A stretch of 64,000 bases of DNA from Toxoplasma gondii ME49. Lineage: Eukaryota; Apicomplexa; Conoidasida; Eucoccidiorida; Sarcocystidae. The position numbers were made by a program, and so were the translations under genes. The stretch covers positions 4,437,529-4,501,528 of the forward strand of contig NC_031480.1 of assembly GCF_000006565.2 (NCBI RefSeq), in the 5' to 3' direction. Positions 22,857-34,800 of this stretch are shown here, in pieces; the stretch's first letter is position 1, and each line of letters begins with the position of its first letter. The notes beneath the pieces were generated by a model. It did not search any database. It was not told where the DNA came from and saw only the letters and a program-made list of their open reading frames with translations.

Positions 22857-24653
22857 CTGCAGAAATCGTCGAGGAAAAAAAGACGAGAGTTGGAGGCGCT
22901 CGCGCGCAGCTGTACGTAACCCTGGCGACCAACAGAGCGCGGCGCGAGAGACTCTTGGCGGCACCTGGAGAAACGAACGAGCAGAACGAAGACGAGGAAC
23001 GAAGAGAGAAACTCCTGCCGGCGATCGTTCACTCGCCGTCCACACTGCAAAGTGTGAGGGAAAAAACTGCATGCGCAAAAATCGACATTTGGCACTGTGC
23101 TTGGCGCGTGTTGGAGGTGAACCTGAGGAAGGAATCTTTTCAGAGACTCAGGGCGCATGCGCATGCACAAGCCAAGGAAAAAATCGAAAACAGACGGAGA
23201 CGCGTGCTCTCTGTGGAGAGAGACACGGGGATGAGGCGGGCGAGGGTGACCGCCGTTGCATGCACAATGTGGAAGGAGGACGAGAAAGAAGAAGTGGAGA
23301 ACAAAAAAGAAATGAAAGACTTTGAGGCGCCCTACGGATCCAAAGAATTTTGAGACACACGTAACGAGCACAAGCGTTCCTGAATTTCCCGGAGGAAGGC
23401 AAGGCAAATGCCACTGCAAAAATGCCAGGCGTCTGTGCAGCGGGGGACTGAACACAATTCAGGACCTGGGATGCACAGTAAAGCGTTTGAACAGTTTAGA
23501 TGTCACAAGTAAAGCATTTGGACATCCGAGGTGTCGAATTTAAAGGCAAGATCTGCGAAATATTTTTTTAAGAGTCTGGCTGTCTGTCCTCTGTCTCCAG
23601 TACAGGATGGAAGAGCTCGTCTCAAGAGTGCCCGATGGATACAAGCGTTTTCTGCAGTTCTACTGTTTATAGACGCCGTAGTCTTGTCTGTTACGCAAGA
23701 AAATGTGCATAATTTGGGAGGGTTTCCACGCGGCGTGAAGGCGTTCACACAGAATCGGTGACTACTCTAAGAATGGCGCTGAAACATCTGCAGTGCGTTC
23801 TTCACAGCTCTGGGGATCGCAGCTTGGATGCATCTCCAGTCTCCGAAAGAAAACGAAACGGGACTTGCCTATTTGCATGTGTTGAGACCTGCGACGTCGT
23901 TCCCCACAGAAAGGGCCAAGAAAGGAAACCTAGAGTGGAAAGTGCAAAGAAGAAACTTCCGCTTGAACAAGAAATCCTCTTGGCATTCCTTCGACCGACG
24001 AGATGTGCAGCGAAGCCGCGTCGCGGGCCCCCCAGTGTACAGACACCGCACGGGCGCCCGTAGCAAACGCCGCTACACGCCCATGCATGCGCTTTTACAG
24101 TGCTTGCAAGTATCCTGAGAGAAGGCTTCTTCAGGAATCCTTCCACAAAGTGTTTCAACAGTCTGCATCTCTCGCTGTTGCCGTCTCCCTATAAAAAGTG
24201 GAAGAAGCGAGAAACCGAGCACAGTCGACTCTCGCCCGATTCTTCCCACTGTGATGTAGAAAGCTGTATAGACATATATATATATATATATATATATGAT
24301 TATGCATAGTATGCGATATTTATATATACATATATACATGATTACATATATATATATATATTGCTTTATATATTTCTGCAGATACTTTTGCACATGTTGG
24401 CCTGTGAAGTATTGGTGTATCTGTAAGTGCACATGTGTATAAATGAGTAGCTGCATGTAAAAAACCTGCGTTCCTGCTCCAATCCTCAAAAGAGAATCGA
24501 ACCTGCTCCAAAACCATTCCCACCCTTTTCTGTGTTCGGAACATACACGCACGCACACACAATTACATATAAACATAAAAATACATATAGATATGTATTT
24601 ATTTACATACATGTATGCAACTCTGTCTTCTTACATCGATATACCCGTATGCG

Positions 24654-24684
<31 letters not shown>

Positions 24685-24909
24685 AGCTGAAATAAAAAAC
24701 TGGACGAAAGTTGGATTTGCATAGAATTGCATGCAGTTTGGGTGCCTTTGGACCAGGGATTCTGTTGTGGAGAGAGAACGGTGCGTCGAATTGTTTTCAC
24801 TTGGCTGTTGACGAGCAGCGAAGCTTCTGTCGTTGTCTTGAAAAGAAAGCAAATCCCACAAAGAAGCTGCGAGAACGCATGCAGCAAAAGCACAACACCT
24901 GCCGACACG
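22857..24909. other. Region between ERCC1 3' end and the CX3C gene
   Basis: This should hold the ERCC1 3' UTR and the promoter, and perhaps an upstream exon, of the minus-strand CX3C gene. From 22.9 to 23.3 kb the minus strand is pyrimidine-rich with several acceptor-like sites. (TA)n runs lie at about 24273-24298, 24337-24368 and 24654-24681. No conserved protein is seen. Confidence 0.45.
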
Positions 24910-27900
24910 CTAGCTGGCATCGTCGCGAATGCACAGTGGAGAAGACAGCGGAGGAGGCAGAGCCGGGGCAGACGAGAGAGAAGAATCAGAGGAAGAAGGC
25001 GGAGAAGAAGAGGCAGAAGTAGCGAAATGAGCTGAAGCAGAAGCGGAGGAGAGAGGGGAGAAGAAAGGTTGACGAACGACCTTCAAAATCCTTCGAGCCT
25101 TCTTCTCTCCGATTCCAGGGCAGCGCTCCAGTGCTTGTCGCGACGCGAGAAGAATATTCTTCACATTTCCGAAGGCGCTAGCGAGCGTGAGGACGTCGGT
25201 TTTATTCAAGGGAGAAATTGCCGTCAGAGTTTCTGTGAAAGAACCACGCAAACCACCGAAGAAAGAAAAACTGTGCGAACCACACAGAGCAGAAGGACTC
25301 CAAACCTCTCAAAACAAGCGAGCAGAGGAGAGAGCGAAGAAGACGCGCAAGACAAGGCAAAAAACTCATCAACAATTCAACGTAAATCTAGCCGATAGCC
25401 AGACGTGAACCTACACCTCACAACACACACCTCCTGCAATTTGAAAAGAAAATCGTCAAGAATTTGAAGTCAACATAGTTACTCGCGAGACGTACGGCAA
25501 CATGCAACGACTGAAGAAATTTCAACACTTGCTTTCTGCAAGTAGAAACGAAGACATACATATACATATATATACATATATATACATATATATATATATA
25601 TATATGCATATATCAGCGCATGTACATACACACGCAGTCAGACACGTACATGCACCTGAATATGCGTCTGTGTAAAGCTTCACAGGAAGCCGCGATGCAA
25701 ATGTATCTACATATTACATATATATATATATATATATGTATATACATATATACATATATATATATATACATATGTACATATATATATATACATATGTACA
25801 TATATATATATATATATATGAATGAATTTACATATTTTGAGTCTGAGGTGTCTGTGCAGAGTCGAGACAACTCGTGGACAGGACATCCAGTTTCGTTTTT
25901 CCACACGACTGCAGGTTTGCTTGTGTGCACAGGTCGTCGGCGCCGACGCCCACTGGGCAGAACTGCTATCCTCAGCTGCATGCGCGAGAACCAGGGGAAG
26001 TCGACGAGTCCCCAAAAAACATATCAAGTGGTAACGCAGCCCCTGCATGCAATTTAGGTTGGAGGGTGCATGTGCAGCTTTTTTGCGCAGAACGCGTCCA
26101 AACGCGTTTTGCTCGAAGTCGTTTTTCTTCGAAAATCCGAGAAGGACACAAATGTCGTCCACTGGTGTGGTGATCTATTTTTGGGCGAAGTCAGGCTATC
26201 AACGGTGGACTTTCGATTGACGCTTTTTCCGAGATCACATGTGGAGCATGTCTTCGCGAAATTGCGTCCAACCGCATCCTGCTCTCCCTCACGTGAGCCG
26301 AGATACTTTCGATTTTTGAGGACTTGCGTACCCAAGACGCGGTTGCAGTGCTTGGCATCGAGTTTCGCGAGAAGAGTGTCGGCAGGTTTTTTTTCGTAAG
26401 CCTTCAAAAGCTGGAGAACGCCGGCGCACTCTTGCAGGCAGGTCCCGAGCAACAAGGAGAAGCAGTGGTGAAAAGCCAGCAGAGTGACTTGCGCTGCAAA
26501 CGAAAACAACGGCGAGGTGAACGCAGACACTCCAGAAACACCCAGCCGAGGGATCCCGAGCGAGTGTGGGGGAACGAAAGAAGGAAGCGCAGGAAAAGAG
26601 AGAAGAAAAGAGAGAAGAAAAGAGAGAAGAAAAGAGAGAAGAAAAGAGAGAAGAAAAGAGAAGAGAGCGAAGAGGAAGACATGAGACGACGGAGAAGAGG
26701 GAGACGAGGGAAACGAAATGAGAAGAGAGAAGAGACAGGAAAGGAAATTCACAAAACGTTAACAAAATTAATATATTCATCTACTAATACAAGTTTTGAT
26801 GTAATAGCTTTGAGGAAAAAAATTACGAAAATCTTTATTTGGGACAGTAAATCGATTCTTTGTATTGCATTTTATCTTGCCTTTTACAGGTTGTGTTTTA
26901 ATAGTTTTACATATCTTCTACAAAAAACATTTACAGGGTTCGAGCAATCCTGCAGGTATTGATACCGCGCTGAAAGTTGCCTTTTATCCTCACATGTTAA
27001 TGGCAGATGCTAAATGTCTACGATATTTAACTGGATTCCTCTTCTTACAAGCGATTTTTGGTTTAATGGAAAAATGTTGATGGAGACCAAATGGGATTAT
27101 TCTTCATTCTATCTAAGATAGCTAAACACGAAGCAAAACAATTGATGGCTAAATAGGCTTCTTACAAATAGCCTCAGGTAATAATCAACTTTTTCCATAT
27201 CCTACATATCCTGGAGGTGCTCCAATTAATTTAGAAAGGGAATGTTTTTCCAAAACCTCACTCATATCAAATCGAATTAAATCTGCTTCTGAACCAAATA
27301 AAACTTTAGCTAAAAATCTAGCTAATTCAGCATTTCCTGTCCCACATGGGCCACAGAATAACTAACCAGAGGAACGAAAAGAGAAGAGGGAGAAGTGATA
27401 GAAGAGAAGAAACGAGAAGAGAGAGTGAATAGTGAAGGAAGAAGAAAGAGACGGAAGCAGAAGAGGCGGAGAGCCTTTCGGATGAATGAAAACCTGGAAG
27501 AAGAGCAGAAAGAGGGAACCGCATTTAGAGAGACACGGGGCTGAAGATACTTTTAGGTCATGTGAATTTGGAGATGAGACAGAGTTCGACTGATTGAGAG
27601 AGATATCTGCGGTGAGCCAGCTGTCCTCTTTTTCCTTCTTCTTTGCAGGTTTCGCTTCCTTTTCCGGCCGCATTTCGACCGAGGAAAGGGGGAGAAAGCA
27701 GCGTGTGTGTCAGCGTGAAGGTCCCTGGTTTTCCTCCTTTGCGGGTGTCGTTTTTTCTCACCGAGAGCGGCGTCCGGCACCTCGAGGTCGACGTGGAGAA
27801 GAAGAAACTTGTGTGTGTAGCGTCCGTCGGCGAGGTCCTCGATTCGCTTCGAGAGGTACGACGGGAACAGCTGGTGGTAGCGAAGCGAGAGAAACAGAAC

Positions 27901-28929
27901 GCATGCAGAGGGACCGACTAGGAAGTCCGGAGCAATGTAGGCGAAGGTGTGGGGGACGGCAGTGATGAATCTGAAGAACGCAGCACAGCGCGAAAGGAGA
28001 AGAAAGGGGAAGACGCAGTGGGTTCGTCTGAGAGGAGTCCAGGCCGGTACACATGCAGACGAACGAACAGCCGCGCGGCAACACACGGCGGCGACAAAAA
28101 AGCAGGACGAAGAGAAGATGCAGCGCCAACAAGCGCATCGTCGATGTATCTCCGTCACATCTGCATACATGCAACTGTGCGCCTCAGTCTCATGTCCACA
28201 AAAAAACCAGATGCATATGCACACACAGATGGAATCCTAGCTAGAAAATCTGCACATCGTTGCCTTTGAGGTCACCTAAAGGAACTTAAAAAAAACAGAT
28301 GTATGTATATATATATAGTGTATGTGTGTGTGGCGTAAATACATGGACAGAAGCACAGACTTCATTGTTTTCATTTCCACTGGAGGAATGTAACTCGTTT
28401 ACTTTAAGAGCGGATTTCCTTTTTGACGAAGAGAAATGACCAGCAAAGAACCAGCGCGCTCGTGAGTAAAAGGCGGCGGGAGGGTTGCCCTCCCCTCCGC
28501 TCCTGAAGAAGAAGAGGAAGAAGAAGCGAGAGTCGAAGAGGAGGAGGAAGCGAGAGTCGAAGAGGAGGAGGAAGCGAGAGTCGAAGAGGAGGAGGAAGCG
28601 AGAGTAGAAGAGGGAGAAGAGGAAGAGGAAGAAGCGAGAGTAGAAGAGGAAGAAGAAGTGAGAGTAGAGGAGATGGGGGAAGGCAAACAAGAAGCAGGAG
28701 TAAAAGAAGGAAAAGGGCGCTTGGCGGAGCGCTGCTGCTCAGGTGCAGCCTGACTTTTGAGTTCTTCTTCTCTGGTGGCAACGCGTTTTCCGCATGTGCT
28801 GGCCGCGGGAGGTTCGTTCTGTTTCTCGGGTATGTTCATCGACTCAGACACCCGAGCTACTTGCTCCCTCGCTGTCGAGCCTCTTGCTCTCGCTGCTCTC
28901 TTCAGACTTGCAGAGGGCGTCTCCGCCAT
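24910..28929 (-). CDS. ERCC1: DNA excision repair protein ERCC1
   Basis: Four exons in phase: 28929-28403, 27970-27762, 26493-26332, 25232-24910, giving 406 residues. Seen: a Ser-rich N-terminal half of about 160 residues; [20 protein letters not shown] and [19 protein letters not shown] of the central nuclease-like domain (about 165-300); [13 protein letters not shown]; and a C-terminal helix-hairpin-helix pair with [14 protein letters not shown] and [13 protein letters not shown] (about 300-365), followed by a Ser/Pro-rich tail of about 40 residues. Known: ERCC1 is the catalytically inactive partner of XPF, and the pair cuts 5' of DNA lesions and at flaps and crosslinks. The second intron (27761-26494) contains a fused mitochondrial and apicoplast DNA insertion, plus a long GAAAAGA purine repeat. 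Another in-frame ATG lies three codons upstream; 28929 was chosen for its stronger context (GAAAATGG). Confidence 0.95.
25554..25821. repeat. (TA)n/CATATA microsatellites in ERCC1 intron 3
   Basis: Two tracts of TATACATATA-type repeat, about 25554-25611 and 25714-25821, lie between ERCC1 exons 3 and 4. They form long spurious Tyr-Ile open frames on both strands. Confidence 0.85.
26594..26662. repeat. GAAAAGAGAGAA tandem purine repeat
   Basis: About five copies of a 12-base unit close to GAAAAGAGAGAA run uninterrupted in ERCC1 intron 2. The purine-rich sequence continues to about 26755, stops at the organellar insertion, and resumes after 27363. Such tracts can form triplex or slip structures. 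Confidence 0.9.
26757..26848. other. AT-rich segment of the organellar insertion, source unclear
   Basis: The composition changes abruptly here from purine-rich intron to AT-rich DNA. The segment directly abuts the cob fragment. On the minus strand one frame is open throughout and includes [12 protein letters not shown] cannot assign it. Apicoplast origin is likely from the composition, and a rearranged piece of mitochondrial DNA is the alternative. Confidence 0.45.
26849..27075 (+). pseudogene. Nuclear copy of mitochondrial cytochrome b (NUMT)
   Basis: One frame translates to about 72 residues of apicomplexan cytochrome b, from [10 protein letters not shown] through [20 protein letters not shown] to LQAIFGLM. 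It then breaks off, reaching a stop where the family continues with the conserved Pro-Asp region. It has no start and is flanked by non-cob DNA, so it is a fragment. A few residues differ from what I remember of the family (for example the KKH after HIFY), consistent with decay after transfer. It lies in ERCC1 intron 2, in antisense orientation to that gene. Mitochondrial fragments scattered in the nucleus are known for Toxoplasma and its relatives. Confidence 0.9.
27120..27363 (-). pseudogene. Nuclear copy of apicoplast clpC (NUPT)
   Basis: On the minus strand the frame reads [19 protein letters not shown], then [28 protein letters not shown] and PEAICKKP, which is the second AAA+ module of ClpC/ClpB chaperones. 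Signs of decay: the Walker A lysine is Asn, a TGA stands inside (a codon read as Trp in some apicoplast genes), and after KKP the frame meets TAG stops although a short SIVLL match remains. The DNA is AT-rich like apicoplast DNA and unlike the surrounding intron. It directly follows the cob fragment with about 45 unassigned bases between, so both organelle pieces appear to have entered as one insertion. Confidence 0.86.
28515..28670. repeat. Coding minisatellite, Ser-rich repeats of ERCC1
   Basis: Within ERCC1 exon 1 a unit of about 24 bases (on the plus strand near GCGAGAGTCGAAGAGGAGGAGGAA) repeats three to four times exactly and then with variation. It encodes repeated TLASSSSS segments in the N-terminal tail. 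Copy number is likely to vary between strains. Confidence 0.88.
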
Positions 28930-30268
28930 TTTCAGCATCTTTTCTCTTCCGTCGCGTCGTCGTCCTTTTGAGCATGCATTTCGGAAGAACAGCAAACTCC
29001 AGCGAGTCTCCAAAAGAGCAGGAGGCGAGGCGAGGACGCATGCACGTGAAGAAGAGAAACACGGTAAAAAGCAGAGGGGATCTCAGGAGACAAAGAGGGG
29101 AAGAGAAGCGCCTTTCCTTAAGTCTTTCCGAGTTCCTCGAAATCCACGTTCTCAAAGACCGCGGGAGCCGCAAATGAAAGACTCGACAGCCCTCAGAGAA
29201 AAGGAGACGAAAGGTGAAGAAGAGAGAAGTGAACTGTGCACAGCAGCTAGAGGAGGGGAAAAGAAGGAGCGTGAGAGCGAGAAGGTCAATTACACTTTCG
29301 AGAACACCCGAAGAAAGCGGACGCGCGCCGCAGACCGAGCAGACTCACGCTCTGCATGCGTCGAGGGGAACGTGAGAGTGTGAAGACGAACTCTGCAGAA
29401 GAAAAGAAGTGAAAGAAGACTTTGATCGCGACCTGAAAAGGAGAAACGAAAGAAGGCCGACAGTGTCTTGGCATCCCTCGCGCATGCGCTCTGTGTCTGA
29501 TCAGCTAGCGGCGCCGCAGCGATTGCGGTCCTGTCTCGTCACATTCCTTGCAAGGAAACCCGCAGAGAATCAAGGAATGTTCCCTGAGAAAGGAAGGAAA
29601 AACGACCCAGGGTGTTCAAAGTCTTCTCACCAATCTCGTCCCCCCTCTTGAGACAGAAAGTAGGAGCGACGTCGAGAACTTCTGCCATGCCCGAGACGCT
29701 CACCCGACCGCGAAAAAGGAAAGGAGACGCCTCCCGAGACTTTTTGGAGTACACGCTCGAGGGTGCACTTGGGTGCAGTTCTTTCTACATGTTTCGGAGA
29801 GGGAACGAGTCTGGCAAAAATGGCACAAAAGCGAAGGTTGGAGTGAAACAATGAGCCTGAACATGCGGTGTTTCCCTGCATCGTCTCTGAACCGGCCTCC
29901 TCGATGTCGATGGCCTTCTCCGCGCAAGATGCCTTGCTTCGCACTTCATTCTCGCTCGACACAGAAAACCGCAACCCAACTAGGAGTCTCCAGGGTGGAG
30001 ATACACCTGAGATCTCGAAAGCACAGAGCACTCTTCCGGGCAGGTGTCAGGGACAGCCGCTGGTCAAGCGCGCCCCGAGGAGAAACGCGAACAAACATTT
30101 CGCGTCTCCCCGCCTGTCCAAAAAACACGGAAGAGTTGTCAACGAACAGAACCCACAGACCTTCAGATGCACCTACAAACGAGAAGCAGAACGAATCCAT
30201 CTCTTCCAAGTCTACCCTTTCACCTTCCGATATATACACATTTACACACATGTCCATACATACACACA

Positions 30269-30303
<35 letters not shown>

Positions 30304-31831
30304 GTAGATATGTACATATTTATATCTGTAGTTTTCTCTGTATGTCTATAGATAGTTTAGAAAGTGTCTCAGCAGCAAGCACTGCATGCGTATGTCGTTT
30401 TCTGCAGTTTCTTTGGATGTATTTATCTATTCGATTGTGCAGGGCTCTGTATAAACCTAGGCGTGTGGGTCGCAACGGCTGTGCGTCCAGTGAGAGGACC
30501 AGCAGAGAGAAGACGCACTGAACTCTGTCGTCAGAACTCGTTTGTTCGCTGTTCCGTGAGATTCATCTGCCGATTTTTTTATGCGTAGACATTCGCGTGG
30601 AGCCACTCTACGCCGGAAGATCCTGAAATCGAACACTTTCCTCCTTCCTCGCTTCTCCACAGAGCCTTTCAGAAGGACGAGAAGGTCTTTTTCATTCGAA
30701 AAATGTTCTGGATCGTCGATCACTTGTGCAGAGGATCCAGTGTTCACGTGCAGTGCGGCAATTCCAGTGCAGACTCTCGCTGTTCCACGGGTTCAAGCTG
30801 CGGAAAGAGCGAGAAGCCCCGCCCCCAAAGAGACAGGACGGTCGAAGAGACTTTCGAGAAAGGAACCGCGCAGGGAGAGAGAGGGACTCGGATCGCGGCC
30901 AGCAGACGAGAAGGTCGAAACACGAACGTTGAGACAATGTGGAGAAGAAATGTCCAGTTTCCTTCTGAACACTCTGCGTGTGGACAAAAGCTGCGACGGA
31001 CAACCCTGCGCTGCGCGGCCTCGAGTGAAGAGACCGCCGAAGTGAGAGCAGCCGCTGAAGACAGCCGAGACGAAGTGTCGAGTCGATTACCAAGCCACGG
31101 AGAAAAGTCAGAGGCAACAGGGTCACCGGGAGGTGCGCCCACTGTAAACAAACTAAGCGCCGGCGCCTCCCTGCGGCTTAAACGCAGAGGCTTCTCTCGT
31201 AAGCCCCACCTCTCCTCTCTTCTTCTCTGTTTTATGCGATCTCGGCAAGGAAACGAGAAAACGTGTGGATATGGTCGACTGCAGCGACTCTCTCTCTCTG
31301 GAGCAAGTTACGGAACTTCTCGGAGTTGCCTCCTTCCAATCATGACAACTCCCTGTGTTGACATCCTCTGACCAGGTCATGCGAATTCACTTGTCGCAGG
31401 GTTCTCTCGGTACAGACTCCCGTTGTCTCGTCTCTCCACAGACATAAACACGTAGATCTACACCTACAGCATCTGTACACCGCAAAGTGAACATGGATCC
31501 GCAGAAAAGTGGACCCAACATCCCTCCACTGTAGTGTGTGCCTGAACTCACATCGGCAGCTGACGCCCCTTTGCTTGCTTGTCTACGCGGTAAGGTAAAC
31601 AGTCACTTGCAGGAAGTCGCACTGCAGACGAATTGTTCACATTCAGCTGGGACGCAGGACAATCAAGTTCTTTGCACACATGAGTGCATACGAGAAAAAA
31701 AACAGAAAGAGATGGAAACCGTCTTCAGAATGGAATCCCTCTTTAGGGTACAGTCCCTCTTGTAACATTCCATCTGGGGATCGTGTCTCTTCCTCCTCCT
31801 CTTTCCCTGTCTCGTGCACACTTGGATCTCT
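28930..31831. other. Region between the MRH gene 3' end and ERCC1 start
   Basis: This should hold the ERCC1 promoter and the 3' UTR of the membrane-protein gene upstream. A minus-strand ATG at 29688 opens a 20-residue stretch (MAEVLDVAPTFCLKRGDEIG) ending at a good GTGAGA donor at 29630, but its phase does not join the ERCC1 frame. The stretch 30317-29950 also has a long minus-strand open frame without a match. A (TACA)n/(TA)n tract lies at about 30236-30326. No gene is recognised. Confidence 0.4.
30236..30326. repeat. (TACA)n and (TA)n microsatellite
   Basis: About eight ATAC units (30262-30297) continue into a TATATG run. The tract lies upstream of ERCC1 in intergenic DNA. Confidence 0.9.
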
Positions 31832-34800
31832 TCACAAGGGATTCGCTGAATCTCCCCGCTCTGCCCATCTTCCAGTGGCGCCCAGTTCGACAGCATGCAA
31901 GTCGCCCTCGCTCGGGTCAAGAATCTGTTCACTCCACGGACTGGTCTGCTCGGTGAACGCGTCTTCTTCTTCCACGAAAAACGAAGATGGCCCAGGAACG
32001 GCGCTGCTACCGAGCCGTGTGTCAGGGTGGCTGTCGGAAGACAGACCGGCTGTCGTCGTTCTGCCGCTTCCTTCGTTCTCCACGGAGAGAGTGACCACAG
32101 AAGGCGCGGCGAAAGACCTCGGACGAGCGTCGCTATGCTGGTACCAGTCTTCTTCCCAGCTGTGGGAGGCAGGATCTGCTGCACAAGAAAAGGGCGTCTC
32201 CGCGCCACCGGTCTCCCCTCCGGGGTGCAGCGTCCGGCTCGGCGAAAGAGGAACAACGAGAGGTTTGTGTTGCTCCTTTCGCCTCGTCTCCTCCATCTCG
32301 AGTTCTGTGAATTCCACGACGCATGCAGCGACACGCGCCCCTCCCGCACCCTTTCCGACTGAGTTACTCAGTGCCGGTGAGTGCGTCTCAGTGCCAGCCG
32401 GAACCCCAGCAAAGGAAGGGAGAGAAGCCTGGGATGCCGAAGGCGTTCCTGAAAACGAAGGAACCGTGTCGCTTTCGCGACAGCTCCCGTACCCTCCGCG
32501 TGCGACCCCGATGCCGCTGGCGACAAAGTGGCAAAAGCCTGTGTGGAGTCCAAAGGGAGCGCTGTGGGCGGAAACTTCTGCGCTTCCCGTACATTCAGGT
32601 AAGTGTTTCTCCGCAGCCCAAAAGACTCTGGACGGACTCGGCTCAGTCGGCAGACTGGGGAGGCTTCCGCCGGCGTTCGAGGGCTCGCTTTTACGAGTGA
32701 CACCATTTTCAAGGGTGCCTCTGACGGCGAATTCGCGCGTGATCCAGTCTCGGATGCCCCAGTAGGCCACGAAAATGATGACAGCGCATAAACTGACGCG
32801 CAGCAAGAGAGGGAAAGGAGCTGGCCTGTCGTTCTGCCCCCCTGACGACCCGCCAATGACTGGGCGGGCAAGAAGCGACCGCAGCCTCTGCGGGACGGAA
32901 GACGCGAGGGAGGCGAAGGACGAAGACGACGAGAAGAACTGCGAGGAAAACAGAATGCGCGCCATCTCAGATGCTAAGTGGACGTCATCCTTGCACGGGG
33001 TTCGATGTGTACTCAACTCTACATCTGAGCAGTCCTTCGTTCATAGCATCGTCTAACGCAACATGTAGGCCTGTAAGATTCATACACCTTTCTTTGCAGC
33101 AGCGTCTAACGTAGCAGATAGAATTGTCAGAATCCGCTTCGATTCTCAAGTGAGCATACTCCATCCTTGTACGGTTCGTATCGACTTTTGAGTACTCAAT
33201 ACGACGTTCCGGAGTCCTTCGCTTACAGCGTGAACCGGCCGACTCAGGAGCTTACCGTCATTCTCGACGTTGTGTGTCCGGGGACGGACGTTTGTCTGTC
33301 TGGAGTTTTTGCGGGAGCGAGTTCTTGTCGCGGCGCTGCTGCGAGTTTCTGCTTCAGGGACGCATCGAGGAATCCTGCAGAGGCCAGAGAGCGCATTTCC
33401 TGGAGAAGGAATTCGTTGTTGAGTGTTCTGGCGGCGTCGAGAACGTCCTGGGTCGCGGCGACGGAGATTGCTGGCACAGCTTTCGTTTGGCGCGTTTCTC
33501 CCTCTGGGGAAGCTGAAGAGGCGCTTGCGGCTTCGCGCTTCTGGCCATAAACGCCAGTCTTCTCTCCCAGGGTGGTGGCTTCGGGCGACTGCGCCGGCTT
33601 CGCAGGAACGGTCGAGGCTGTTCCGGTGTCCCCTGTCGGAACTGCGTTCGCGCGTTTGTCGAAGTCGAAGAGAAAAGGCAGCGGCCGGCTCATGTTCGTC
33701 GACCCGGAGGGGCATCCGGCCTTGGCGGCCATCCGCATTTCAAAGTGGCAGAGATCCAGTTGTTGACAGAGGGAAAAGGGAGCGTCCGCGTCAGACATGT
33801 CAGGACGCTGGTCGAGGTTGCACTCGATTCGGACATTTACGCGAACAACTTGCGCGGGACACGCCGGTTCGTAGAAGCGGAAATTCGCTTGAAGTCCCGC
33901 CTGCGGATCCAAAACATCTATGGGATCCCAGCGAGCATCTTCTGGATCCTTCACCGTGCCTTCAGGTGTCGGTACACCCGAGTGCCCGCTAGCTGGTTTG
34001 TCAAAAGTGTGCAGCCACTCCTGGTCTTGGAGTTTCCGCAGTTCTGCACGCCACGGCGTCACGGGCAGCGGGTCTGGGAGGAGATTTTCCAAACAGTTCC
34101 CCTCCGTCACTGGCCCTTTGAATTTGAAAAGGCGCCCGCGCCGACTGCGTGGAGACGGTCGCAGTTCCTCGTGGCGCTGTGTGCAGTCCTGACTTAGCAC
34201 GCGACACGGGTTGAACGCGTAGAACACCGCAGACCCGTCGGCCAGTTCGTAGTGCGGATCTGCCCGGCGAGTGAGGTCTTTGTCTCGCGATCTAGCCGAC
34301 TCTAAACCCCCCCCAAAGATCGTCGCGACGATGCTCGCAAAAACCTGAGAGCTGCCCCGCGTGGCGTCCGCGTGTGTGGCCTTGCAGACCCAGCCGGTCG
34401 GCGGGGCACCCGTGACAAGCGGCGACAAGTCGTAAGTGACTTCTTTGTCCAGAAAAAAAAACGGAATCGTGAGGTGCGAGAACGCCGCGCACCGCCGATC
34501 TGACGGCTCGCTGGTCTCAGCGGCCGTCGCTGGAACCGAGAGAACGGACAAGCAGGCTACCGTGACAAAGACTAGGGATGCGACGGATCCAAATCCCGAG
34601 TTGAAACGCGCAAACAGCCTCTTCGTACCACCGCGAGAAATCGATTTCTGTGGAGAATCCGTTCTTAAGGAACGTTCGCAACTGCTGCCCGACCGCGCTG
34701 CAGGGTGCGGGAGGTCGGCCACTGGAGTCCTACGAGACTTACGCAGAGAGACAGAGGAGGGAAACAGAAAAGCGGAAGAAGGCTCATTCCAACCAAGAGA

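Noticed and set aside
22349..23353. Plus-strand open frame of about 334 codons, rich in Arg and Glu
   Set aside because: It is antisense to the twin CX3C frame and pyrimidine-rich minus-strand DNA. The charged composition is what purine-rich DNA gives in any frame, and no conserved motif is present.
25620..26057. Tyr/Ile-rich open frames and CRISPR-like regular repeats in TA tracts
   Set aside because: These are simple-sequence microsatellites without spacers. A CRISPR array makes no sense in this nuclear eukaryotic context.
29631..29688. Minus-strand mini-exon reading MAEVLDVAPTFCLKRGDEIG as ERCC1 exon 1
   Set aside because: Its phase leaves one base, and no acceptor ahead of the ERCC1 N-terminal exon accepts that phase. 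The ERCC1 ATG at 28929 already has a strong context.
31680..32765. Plus-strand open frame of about 361 codons
   Set aside because: It is the antisense of MRH exon 2, which has a clear membrane segment and fits in phase with exon 1. The plus-strand translation has no recognisable domain.
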